A stretch of DNA of 64,000 nucleotides from Brevibacillus humidisoli (GTDB lineage: Bacteria > Bacillota > Bacilli > Brevibacillales > Brevibacillaceae), in contig NZ_CP087263.1 in the NCBI RefSeq assembly GCF_020923435.1, positions 3,987,970-4,051,969 on the forward strand, written 5' to 3'. Position numbers and translations under genes: made by a program. A model generated the notes under the pieces. It worked only from the letters and a program-made list of their open reading frames with translations. It had not been told where the DNA came from and searched no databases. Position 1 is the stretch's first letter. Every line of letters begins with the position of its first letter. Below are positions 21,135-28,947 of this stretch, one piece after another.

Positions 21135-22484
21135 CTACTTGCCGGACGCTTCCGGTGCTGCTTTCATTTGCTTTTTTTCTTGTTGTTCCCGGCGAATGTC
21201 AGCCAGCGACTTCACCTTGGTCGACTTGATCCGCTCGTTGCGCGGCAATCCGTCAGGCTCCAGATTGTCACGCTCATCCTGCATCAGCGAAGCGATACCG
21301 ACGCTCCTGCCTTTGGCGGCCTGACAGTATTCGCAGTTTTCCTCGTCGTGCTTGTGATACTCCTTTGGTTCCGGATAGGAGGTAATCACGCCCTCGAAGT
21401 TGCGCAGCACCACTTTTTCTGCTGACTGCGAGATGATGTAGTTGGGGCTCACCGGAATCTTGCCGCCACCGTGCGGAGCGTCGACCACAAAGGTCGGAAC
21501 GGCGTAGCCGGAGGTATGGCCGCGCAGATGCTCAATGATCTCAATCCCTTTGCTGACTGGCGCACGGAAGTGACCGATCCCCTCCGACAAGTCACACTGA
21601 TAGATGTAGTACGGGCGGACGCGAATCTTGACCAGTTCGTGCATCAGTTTTTTCATCGTATGCGGACAGTCGTTCACCCCTGCCAGGATCACCGCCTGAT
21701 TGCCGAGCGGTACACCTGCATCTGCCAGCATTTCGCACGCCAGTTTTGCTTCTGGCGTAATCTCCTTTGGATGGTTGAAGTGGGTATTCAACCAAACAGG
21801 ATGGTATTTTCGCAGAATGTTGCAGAGATTCTCGGTGATCCGCTGCGGGAATACCACAGGGGCACGCGTCCCGATGCGGATGATCTCTACATGCGGGATC
21901 TCCCGCAGGCCGCTCAAAATGTATTCCAGGATGCGGTCATTAATCAGCAAGCCGTCACCGCCGGAAAGCAGCACGTCACGTATCTCCGGGGTCCTGCGGA
22001 TATAGTCGATACAGGCGTCCAGCTGTTTCTTCGGTACGCCCATGCCAATCTGGCCGGAGAAACGGCGGCGCGTACAGTAGCGGCAGTACATGGAACACTG
22101 GTTAGTGACCAAAAACAACACGCGGTCAGGATAGCGATGGGTCAGTCCCGGCACAGGCGAGTCCTGGTCCTCATGCAGCGGATCTTCCATGTCGTACTTG
22201 GTGCGAACCATCTCCTGGGAGAGTGGAACCGACTGCATCCGCACCGGATCGGTCGGATCATCCGGGTCCATCAGCATCGCATAGTACGGAGTAATATTGA
22301 GCGGAATCGTCTGGTTGGCAATTCCTACCCCCTGCTCTTCTTCCGGCGTCAGGTTGATTACCTTCTTGAGATCGTCAATGGAGCGAATGGTGTGGGTCAA
22401 TTGCCACATCCAGTCGTTCCACTGTTCATCCGTTACGTCTTTCCACAGTTCAATGTCGCGCCAGTCACGCGTTTTTACAGTCAT
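21135..22484 (-). CDS. kamA: L-lysine 2,3-aminomutase
   Basis: A 449-residue radical-SAM and PLP enzyme that turns L-lysine into L-beta-lysine. The cluster cysteines are 130, 134 and 137 (CSMYCRYC), the PLP lysine lies in HGGGKIPV near residue 340, and zinc-binding CEYC follows in the C-terminal part. ATG 22484 is chosen for GGAGGAG 7 bases upstream. A perfect sigma-54 promoter lies 60 bases upstream, and the next gene is a sigma-54 activator. Beta-lysine can serve lysine breakdown or osmoprotection; no partner gene for either (ablB, kamDE) is in view. Confidence 0.95.
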   Translation of the reverse strand: MTVKTRDWRDIELWKDVTDEQWNDWMWQLTHTIRSIDDLKKVINLTPEEEQGVGIANQTIPLNITPYYAMLMDPDDPTDPVRMQSVPLSQEMVRTKYDMEDPLHEDQDSPVPGLTHRYPDRVLFLVTNQCSMYCRYCTRRRFSGQIGMGVPKKQLDACIDYIRRTPEIRDVLLSGGDGLLINDRILEYILSGLREIPHVEIIRIGTRAPVVFPQRITENLCNILRKYHPVWLNTHFNHPKEITPEAKLACEMLADAGVPLGNQAVILAGVNDCPHTMKKLMHELVKIRVRPYYIYQCDLSEGIGHFRAPVSKGIEIIEHLRGHTSGYAVPTFVVDAPHGGGKIPVSPNYIISQSAEKVVLRNFEGVITSYPEPKEYHKHDEENCEYCQAAKGRSVGIASLMQDERDNLEPDGLPRNERIKSTKVKSLADIRREQQEKKQMKAAPEASGK

Positions 22485-22543
22485 TGCATACTCCTCCTTC
22501 GCCGAGCTGTACGTAATCGTACGCGTTCTTGGCAACAAGAGAG

Positions 22544-22559
22544 TGCAATCTTCATGCCA
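22544..22559 (-). promoter_or_regulatory. Sigma-54 promoter of kamA
   Basis: TGGCATGAAGATTGCA fits the -24/-12 consensus TGGCAy-N5-TTGCA exactly, with GG and GC ten bases apart. It lies 60 bases before the kamA start and on the same strand. Confidence 0.88.
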
Positions 22560-22680
22560 ACATCAGTATATTTTGATGATTCGGCTAAATAAACACGCGC
22601 TAAACCGCGATAGATTCCGTTTCGCAGCGTATGCCGGTCAACATCAACATTCCCCTTCTGCCGATGGGGAGGCGTTATGA

Positions 22681-22698
22681 GTGCCGGTTTTTCGGCAC
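22681..22698. promoter_or_regulatory. Upstream activator site for kamA
   Basis: GTGCCGGTTTTTCGGCAC is a palindrome with GTGCC and GGCAC halves 8 bases apart. It lies about 120 bases upstream of the sigma-54 promoter, a usual place for enhancer binding. The same pattern recurs at 24232-24249. Confidence 0.6.
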
Positions 22699-22726
22699 AA
22701 AAGTAAGCTCGACTGGCACTTCCTTA

Positions 22727-24187
22727 TTATTGTGTTGTGGAAGAACGTTGACTCAGCTTGTATTGCAGGGTTTGCCGCGGGATGCCGAGCAGCTTGGCCG
22801 CCTGCAAAATGTTCCCCTCTGTCTGGGCGAGTGCCGCCTCGATCATCATCTCTTCCGTCTCCTGCAGGACATCGCGCAGTTTTCGGCTTCCGACAACCTG
22901 CTGGGCATCAATGAGAGCCGCTCCTTCCCCTGCAAGCGCCTCCGCTGTCCGCTCTCCCTGTACTTTGCGGCCACGTTCGATCAAGTAGTCAGGAAGGTGC
23001 TCGAGACAAAGTTGTTTCCCTTCCACCACATTGAGTGCCGCTTCAATCACGTGTTCTAGTTCTCGTACGTTGCCTGGCCAGTCATACGTTTGAAACATCC
23101 GGCTGACCGCTTCGTCAAACCCTCCCACTTTTGTCTCAAACAAACGATTGTATTTGGCCAAAAAATGGCGGGACAGCAGCGGGATATCGGCGCGCCGTTC
23201 CCGCAGCGGCGGAATTTCGAACGAGACGACATTGATCCGGTAATACAGATCCGCGCGCAGGACACCCCGTTCCACCGCTTGCTGCGGCGGTTCGTTGGTC
23301 GCCGCCATAATCCGTACGTCTACCTGCTTCGCCTTCATGCTGCCGATGCGCCGCACCTGGCCGTCCTGCAGGACACGCAAAAGCTTGGCTTGCAGATCGA
23401 GCGGCATGCTGTTCAATTCATCGAGGAACAAGCTTCCTCCGTTTGCCAACTCAAACAGGCCGGGTCGGTCATCTGCTCCTGTAAAACTTCCTTTCGTCGT
23501 ACCAAACAGGATGCTCTCCAGCAGAGAAGACGGCAGGGCAGCACAGTTTTGCGCGATAAACGGTCGGCCATTGCGCCGCGACGCGTGGTGGATCGACTGG
23601 ACAAACAACTCTTTTCCCGTACCTGTCTCTCCGTAGATCAAGACCGGCGAACTGGTGGATGAAGCGCGTCGGGCCCGTTGAATCATCTGCCGCATCGCCT
23701 CGTCTTGCGTCACGATGTCCTCAAACTGAAAGACGGCTCCGTCCGTCTCCTGCCGTCTGGCCCGCTTGGGCTTGTTCACCTGGGCTTGCAGCTCGATCAG
23801 CCGCTCTGACAGTTCACGCAATTTTCCAATATCTTTGGCCGCTTCCACCGCTCCGACCAGCCGTGACCCCACCCGCACCGGAAGCGTGGTGTTGACCGTC
23901 TCCACACGCAGACCGCGCCAATTGGTATAGGTTTGCGGCTGGTCGTAGATCGGCTCTCCGTTTTCAATTACACGCAGCAGCGTACTGGAATGCCTGTCGA
24001 GCGAAGGAAACACCTCCAGCAGTGGTTTTCCCAACACTTCTTCAGGGGTTAAACCATCCAGCTTGGCCGCTACATGGTTGTAAAAAATGGTCATCCCATT
24101 GGCGTCAACGACGTGGATCCCTTCATCAATCGTACTCAGAATGGCCTGCAGCATCTCTACGGTATCAGACATCGGCCAGTTTTCCAT
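22727..24187 (-). CDS. Sigma-54-dependent transcriptional activator (PAS-AAA+-Fis)
   Basis: A 486-residue enhancer-binding protein: a PAS domain (about 8-115), a sigma-54-contact AAA+ domain with Walker A GETGTGKE, the loop GSFTGA and Walker B LFLDELNS, and a C-terminal Fis helix-turn-helix (GNILQAAKLLGIPRQTLQYKL). It opens sigma-54 promoters with ATP. ATG 24187 follows a GGGGGG ribosome site. It lies directly upstream of kamA, and matching palindromes flank the gene, so it very probably controls kamA and itself. The PAS domain implies a small-molecule or redox signal; lysine is a fair guess only. Confidence 0.92.
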   Translation of the reverse strand: MENWPMSDTVEMLQAILSTIDEGIHVVDANGMTIFYNHVAAKLDGLTPEEVLGKPLLEVFPSLDRHSSTLLRVIENGEPIYDQPQTYTNWRGLRVETVNTTLPVRVGSRLVGAVEAAKDIGKLRELSERLIELQAQVNKPKRARRQETDGAVFQFEDIVTQDEAMRQMIQRARRASSTSSPVLIYGETGTGKELFVQSIHHASRRNGRPFIAQNCAALPSSLLESILFGTTKGSFTGADDRPGLFELANGGSLFLDELNSMPLDLQAKLLRVLQDGQVRRIGSMKAKQVDVRIMAATNEPPQQAVERGVLRADLYYRINVVSFEIPPLRERRADIPLLSRHFLAKYNRLFETKVGGFDEAVSRMFQTYDWPGNVRELEHVIEAALNVVEGKQLCLEHLPDYLIERGRKVQGERTAEALAGEGAALIDAQQVVGSRKLRDVLQETEEMMIEAALAQTEGNILQAAKLLGIPRQTLQYKLSQRSSTTQ

Positions 24188-24231
24188 GCTGGTCCCCCCT
24201 CTCTGGCAAAGCTGCCGAATTCTCGTCACAA

Positions 24232-24249
24232 GTGCCAATTTTCCGGCAT
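24232..24249. promoter_or_regulatory. Second copy of the activator palindrome
   Basis: GTGCCAATTTTCCGGCAT has the same GTGCC-N8-GGCAy layout and AT-rich centre as 22681-22698. It lies 44 bases before the regulator start, which suits autoregulation. Confidence 0.55.
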
Positions 24250-24641
24250 TAACGCTGTCGTTCCACCACAACCGTCAGATAAGCGGTGTAGAGCAGATGG
24301 CCAATCAGCCAAATCAGAAAGGCGGCAGCAGACAGCATCTGCCCGCTTAGCAGTGAGATCGGCAGATAAAGCAGTCCGTACGCTCCGATCCAGCCAAGCA
24401 GGTATTTCAACGTCGGCTTCCCACCGTAGCGGGGATAGAAAGAGATAAATACAAATGTGATCACCATGGAGATCAGTAAGTGAATCAGCAGCTCCACGAT
24501 GGGTGCCAACCCGCTCAAACCTGGGACATAAGAAACATCCAAAAGTGTCGCAAAGGTGGCTGTCGCAAACAATCCGTCGCACAACGCCAAAAAAGCAGCC
24601 AAGATCATCCCGGAGATCAATCCATGGATCAGGATAAACAT
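24249..24641 (-). CDS. Conserved small membrane protein, unknown function
   Basis: A 130-residue protein with four predicted membrane helices (roughly 2-24, 46-68, 78-100, 105-127) and few charged residues. I do not recognise a family. GAGGGGAG precedes ATG 24641. It lies 27 bases downstream of ywiB and 61 bases upstream of the sigma-54 activator, so it may share the ywiB transcript. No catalytic motif is visible. Confidence 0.7.
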   Translation of the reverse strand: MFILIHGLISGMILAAFLALCDGLFATATFATLLDVSYVPGLSGLAPIVELLIHLLISMVITFVFISFYPRYGGKPTLKYLLGWIGAYGLLYLPISLLSGQMLSAAAFLIWLIGHLLYTAYLTVVVERQR

Positions 24642-24668
24642 TGTTTTTTCGCTCCCCTCCCGCCGTTC

Positions 24669-25085
24669 TCACCGCCAGTCAAGCTGAAACGCCAGATCAA
24701 CCTCCCCGACGTAGGCATCATTTAACCACAGCTGATAGGAGATATCTACGGCAGTGGGACGGTTCCCCTCTTTTGTCACCTGCATCCGTCGGGTATGCAC
24801 CTTCATCCGGAATCGGCCAAACGGACTGTGATAGATCGACTCGGTACTCACACCGGATTGAAACCGCTGCTTCATCTCCAGCGACCCTTGGCGAAGTATG
24901 GTCACCTCAGCATCGCTAATCTTAAGAACCGTCCGTACTTCGCCCACGTCCCCGATCGACTCGTGATAGGAAAAAAACCAGCCGCTTGGTTTGGCAACCG
25001 CTTTGGAATGGTATCGTTGAGTCACTTCCTCCAGCTGTCCGCCGCTTCTCTGCTTGCTGTGCAAGTCCAATAGAACATCCTGCAT
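24669..25085 (-). CDS. ywiB: DUF1934 protein (YwiB family)
   Basis: A 138-residue protein like B. subtilis YwiB. The pattern KISDAEVTILRQGSLEMKQRF and the beta-rich C-terminal half, ending in alternating strands, fit the calycin-like DUF1934 fold. No biochemical role is established for the family. GGTGAGG stands 7 bases before ATG 25085. In B. subtilis ywiB sits beside argS, which is absent here. It lies downstream of the MFS gene on the same strand. Confidence 0.8.
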   Translation of the reverse strand: MQDVLLDLHSKQRSGGQLEEVTQRYHSKAVAKPSGWFFSYHESIGDVGEVRTVLKISDAEVTILRQGSLEMKQRFQSGVSTESIYHSPFGRFRMKVHTRRMQVTKEGNRPTAVDISYQLWLNDAYVGEVDLAFQLDWR

Positions 25086-25192
25086 CCCGTATCCTCACCT
25101 TCGTTCCCTTTTATTCTACTGTAGATAAGCCTGGAAGGAAAGCGGACGGCCAGAGGTGTCGGACATCCCATGTCCGGCGCCGATCTGAGTAA

Positions 25193-26560
25193 TCACTTGT
25201 CCGAAGCGGTCCGCTCCGATGCCGCTGGCGTACAAGTCGGCAGGATCGCTGCGTTTGCGGTTGCAGTTGCAGTTGTTCCAGTTGCAACTGCCGCTGCCGC
25301 CGTGGCAGACGGAAGGGCCCCAATCTCCGCCGGGAACGCTTGGGACCCGGCTGACGGTCGCAGCAATATACCCATCGAAACATAGACGCCCAACGTCGCG
25401 AGCAGAAGCAAACCGGCCAAGATGAGGTACCCAATGCCAGCACCGGTGATATCGATCATCAGTGTGAACAGACCGAGCAGCAACAGACGGAAGATCATGC
25501 CGAGGGCCTGAAAAAAGCTGAGCAGCCGCCCCATAAACTGGCGAGGCACGATCACCATCAGCAGCGTCTGACGAATCAGGCGGGCTGAAGCATTGGACCA
25601 GCCCATCAGCGTGGACAAGGCCACAAATACCCAGCCATTGGGGATCACCACGATCGCAATCATCGTCAACGCGAACAGCAAGATGCTGCCGACCAGCGCA
25701 GCGGTATCGCCCCACCGGCGCGTCACCGCAGCGATCAGGAAGCCGGCGGCGACCGCTCCGATCGCATACGTCATCTCATGGAGCGAATAGAACTTCACAT
25801 CAACCGCGAGATCCCGGCTGACGAACACCGGTGCCAACAGGTTGCCCGCCATCACAGCGATAAACGGCATCAGCGCGGATATGCCAAACAGGAACAAACC
25901 CCGTCTCTCTTTTACATAGGTTAGACTTTGCCGTAGCTGCCCCATCCACCCGGTTCGCGGAGACGTTTCCACCAGCTTTTCCAGCGTGAAGGTGTACTCA
26001 ATCCGATAGAGCAGGAGGAACGCCAGCAGATACGATAGTGCATCGTAGAGCAGCACCACGTGCAGACCAAACCATTTCAATGCCAACCCTGCTGCCGCTC
26101 CGGCCAACATGCTTGCTGTCTGTCCTTCAATCTCCAGCAGGCTGTTGATATGTTTGTACTGTTTCTCATCGAAGTTCTCCTGCACCAGAGCTGATTGCGT
26201 CGGGTAGTGGATCTGGTAAACCAGTGTGGTGGCAAAAAATATCGCAATCAGCATCCCTTCGGTGTAAGAACCAAAAAATCCCCAAACGGCCAGCAGACCG
26301 ATCACGAGAAATGCTCCTGTGTTCATCAGCAGCAAAATCTTTTTGTGGGAAAAGCGGTCAATCACCGTTCCCACAAACGGGCCGACAAAAAACATCAGGA
26401 TCGCCGAGATAAACATCGTCGAACCAAGCAGTTGGGCAGAACCCGTCGTATCGACCAGGTACCAGGAGATGCCGATCATACTCATCCCCTGACCAAAGCC
26501 AGAGAATAGATTGGATAAAAACAGCTTGCGAAAATTGGGGTTGCTGAAGACCTCTTTCAT
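25193..26560 (-). CDS. MFS permease (MFS_3 type)
   Basis: A 455-residue transporter with about 12 membrane helices. The N-terminus NFRKLFLSNLFSGFGQGMSMIGISWYLV and the loop VGTVIDRFSHKKILLLM are typical of the MFS_3 group, which includes macrolide exporters. The last 40 residues are Ala-, Thr- and Ser-rich and low in complexity, an unusual tail. The substrate is unknown. GAGGGGGCGG precedes ATG 26560. A short perfect hairpin (25161-25177) lies just past the stop but lacks a T run. Confidence 0.85.
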   Translation of the reverse strand: MKEVFSNPNFRKLFLSNLFSGFGQGMSMIGISWYLVDTTGSAQLLGSTMFISAILMFFVGPFVGTVIDRFSHKKILLLMNTGAFLVIGLLAVWGFFGSYTEGMLIAIFFATTLVYQIHYPTQSALVQENFDEKQYKHINSLLEIEGQTASMLAGAAAGLALKWFGLHVVLLYDALSYLLAFLLLYRIEYTFTLEKLVETSPRTGWMGQLRQSLTYVKERRGLFLFGISALMPFIAVMAGNLLAPVFVSRDLAVDVKFYSLHEMTYAIGAVAAGFLIAAVTRRWGDTAALVGSILLFALTMIAIVVIPNGWVFVALSTLMGWSNASARLIRQTLLMVIVPRQFMGRLLSFFQALGMIFRLLLLGLFTLMIDITGAGIGYLILAGLLLLATLGVYVSMGILLRPSAGSQAFPAEIGALPSATAAAAVATGTTATATANAAILPTCTPAASERTASDK

Positions 26561-26631
26561 ATGTACCGCCCCCTCGCGTATCTTTTCACGTATAGGATAC
26601 TGAAATTATGATACTTTGTAAATATTTTTGT

Positions 26632-26676
26632 TTAAAAAATAAAAAAGAAAAACCCCAATCCTGTCCGGGATTGAGG
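26632..26676 (-). terminator. Terminator of speE-speB
   Basis: CCTCAATCC (minus, 26676-26668) pairs with GGATTGGGG (26661-26653) with one G-T, and a long T-rich tract follows to 26632. Confidence 0.9.
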
Positions 26677-26685
26677 GGGAGCAGT

Positions 26686-27561
26686 TTACTTCACAAAACC
26701 GAGCAGCAGTTCGCGAATGATTTTGGAAGCGACAATCTGTGTCATCTCGCTATGATCGTATACGGGAGCTACCTCGACCAGATCGCATCCAATCACCTTG
26801 GCGCCGTTTTGCGCCATGTAGTGGATCGTCTCCAGCAGTTCACGGGAGGTAATCCCGCCTGCTTCGGTCGTCCCTGTACCGGGAGCGGCCGACGGGTCCA
26901 GTACATCGATGTCGATGGTCAAATAGATCGGACGACTGCCAATCGTCGGTAGCACTTGTTTGATCGGCTCCAACACATCGTACTTGTACAGATGCATATT
27001 TTCTTTGGCCCATTCGAATTCTTCCTTCATCCCACTGCGGATGCCAAACGAGTAGACATTCTTGCCGCCAATCAAGTCGCAAGTTTTTTTGATCGGAGTA
27101 GAGTGAGAATACGGATACCCTTCGTAATGGTCACGCAGATCGGTATGAGCGTCAAAGTGGAAGACGACCAAATCCTGCTTGTACTTCTCGTATACAGCCT
27201 GGATCACCGGCCAGGTGACGAGGTGTTCCCCGCCAAGTCCGATCGGCATTTTTCCGTCAGCCAGCACCTGCCGGACAAAGGAACGAATCGCCTCCAGGCT
27301 GCCCTCTACGTTGCCAAAAGGAAGCGGTATGTCCCCGGCATCAAAGTAGGTAATCTCCTCCAACAGGCGGTCGAGGTACGGACTGTACTCTTCCAGACCA
27401 ATCGAGACTTCACGGATGCGGGCAGGGCCGAAACGGGAGCCCGGTCGAAAGCTGACTGTCCAGTCCATCGGCATCCCGTAAATGACAGCTTGACTCTCTG
27501 CATAGTCAGGATGACTGCGAATAAATACGTTGCCGGAGTATGCCTCATCAAATCGCATCAT
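26686..27561 (-). CDS. speB: Agmatinase
   Basis: A 291-residue ureohydrolase that splits agmatine to putrescine and urea. The dimanganese ligands lie in GGEH, DAHTD and DIDVLDP, all intact. The pairing with spermidine synthase, 12 bases upstream on the same strand, favours agmatinase over arginase. AGGAGG precedes two adjacent ATG codons (27561, 27558); either could serve. The B. subtilis order speE-speB is kept. Confidence 0.95.
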   Translation of the reverse strand: MMRFDEAYSGNVFIRSHPDYAESQAVIYGMPMDWTVSFRPGSRFGPARIREVSIGLEEYSPYLDRLLEEITYFDAGDIPLPFGNVEGSLEAIRSFVRQVLADGKMPIGLGGEHLVTWPVIQAVYEKYKQDLVVFHFDAHTDLRDHYEGYPYSHSTPIKKTCDLIGGKNVYSFGIRSGMKEEFEWAKENMHLYKYDVLEPIKQVLPTIGSRPIYLTIDIDVLDPSAAPGTGTTEAGGITSRELLETIHYMAQNGAKVIGCDLVEVAPVYDHSEMTQIVASKIIRELLLGFVK

Positions 27562-27573
27562 GACCGGAGCCTC

Positions 27574-28413
27574 CTAGTCGCGGGTCAATTCCTGCACAAA
27601 CTTGGGCAGCTTGAATACGGCATGGTGCAGTTCCGGAGAGTAGTATTTCGTGTCCAAATCCTTGATCTGGACGGGATCTACTTCCAGCGGGTCATACTGC
27701 TTGGAAGCAATCGTAAAGCTCCACAGCCCGGACGGATAGGTAGGGATGCTCGCCGTGTACAAGCGAGTAACCGGGAAGATCGACTTCAGATCGCGGAAGA
27801 CGCGCTTGATCAGATCGCGATTAAACCAAGGCGATTCAGTTTGCGCCACCATGATGCCATCCGGCTTCAGCGCATCGTAAATCCCCTGGTAGAAACCTTT
27901 TTCAAACAGACCGACGGCAGGACCGACCGGTTCTGTCGAGTCGACCAAAATCACGTCGTATTCCCCTTTGTTGTCGTGGATATGCTTCACGCCGTCAATC
28001 ACCTGCACGTCAACGCGCGGATTGCCGCTCAGTTCGCTGGCGATGTGGGGGAAGTAGGTTTTGCAGGTCTCAATCACGCGGCCGTCAATCTCGGCGAGAA
28101 CCGCTTTTTCAACCGAGGCGTGCTTCACGATTTCGCGAATCGCCCCACCGTCACCACCGCCGACTACCAGCACTTTTTTCGGATTGGGATGGGTGTTGAG
28201 TGCTACGTGCGAGATCATCTCATGATAGACATACTCATCGACGTCGGTAGTCATCACCATGCCATCCAAGACCAGCATGCGCCCAAACTGCTTTGTGTTG
28301 ATTACGTCGATCTGCTGAAACTCGCTCTTTTCACTATGTAAAGTTTCGGTGATTTTCGTCGTAATCCCATGGTTTTCCGTCTGTTTCTCCGTGTACCACA
28401 ACTCCATATCCAT
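27574..28413 (-). CDS. speE: Spermidine synthase
   Basis: A 279-residue aminopropyltransferase that makes spermidine from putrescine and decarboxylated SAM. Motifs [13 protein letters not shown], the acidic [10 protein letters not shown] and the gatekeeper loop are present. ATG 28413 ([16 protein letters not shown]) is chosen because GAGGAGG stands 9 bases before it; the longer frame lacks a site. With speB it forms a two-gene polyamine operon. Confidence 0.96.
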   Translation of the reverse strand: MDMELWYTEKQTENHGITTKITETLHSEKSEFQQIDVINTKQFGRMLVLDGMVMTTDVDEYVYHEMISHVALNTHPNPKKVLVVGGGDGGAIREIVKHASVEKAVLAEIDGRVIETCKTYFPHIASELSGNPRVDVQVIDGVKHIHDNKGEYDVILVDSTEPVGPAVGLFEKGFYQGIYDALKPDGIMVAQTESPWFNRDLIKRVFRDLKSIFPVTRLYTASIPTYPSGLWSFTIASKQYDPLEVDPVQIKDLDTKYYSPELHHAVFKLPKFVQELTRD

Positions 28414-28947
28414 CTGTTTACGCCTCCTCTTGACGTTCATCTCTGGCAGCGGTTTTCCGCGCCCCATACGTGCTTGTCCGACCCACAGGCAGGACGCTTC
28501 AAACCGGCAGATCAATCCGTCCGTTTTTGCACGTCAACAAGAATTATAGTAGCTGACTCTCAAAATGCAAGGGTTTTTTCCCAGGGTTGCAGGCAAGTAT
28601 AGTCACTGTTCGATTGTCCCATACTGGATACTACCACTCGACTGGCTTTTGGTGCCTGATGGGTCGGTTTTTGCTGATTGAATAATAGCTGGACAGGCTT
28701 GCTGTTTAAGAGGCTGGACAGGCTTGCATTCAGTCAAAGCGTGTATGGACATGCACTCATACAGAGATTGATTTGCTCTTCATACAGTATGACCGATTCG
28801 GGCGAGAAGCTTCCAAAATAAACGGATTTTGCAGCTCGCGCGCTCTATCGTCTTGATTTGCAAAAGTTGGTATCAGATCACTGACCGCTTTTTAGACGAT
28901 GTTTTGATGAGCCGGAAGCGGGACGATTCGGAAAGGATGTGACAACG
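28414..28947. other. Gene-free region between speE and pbpG
   Basis: No gene seen in about 530 bases between these divergent genes. It must hold both promoters. A 15-base direct repeat GCTGGACAGGCTTGC occurs at 28688-28702 and 28713-28727. CATACAGTA near 28780 resembles a sigma-G or sigma-F -10 element, which would suit pbpG, but no matching -35 at the right distance is clear. Confidence 0.5.
28688..28727. repeat. 15-base direct repeat upstream of pbpG
   Basis: Two exact copies of GCTGGACAGGCTTGC start 25 bases apart (28688, 28713), a spacing of about 2.4 helical turns. Either a binding-site pair or a small duplication. Confidence 0.6.

Noticed and set aside
21471-22592. Plus-strand open frame of 373 codons opposite kamA
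   Set aside because: Antisense shadow of kamA; it crosses the sigma-54 promoter and has no ribosome site or family.
24195-24215. Possible sigma-54 promoter before the activator gene
   Set aside because: TGGCA is present but GC does not follow at the needed distance on either strand.
26956-28341. Plus-strand open frame of 461 codons opposite speB and speE
   Set aside because: It lies wholly antisense to two well-identified enzymes, has no ribosome site and the protein is unlike any family; it mirrors their codon bias.
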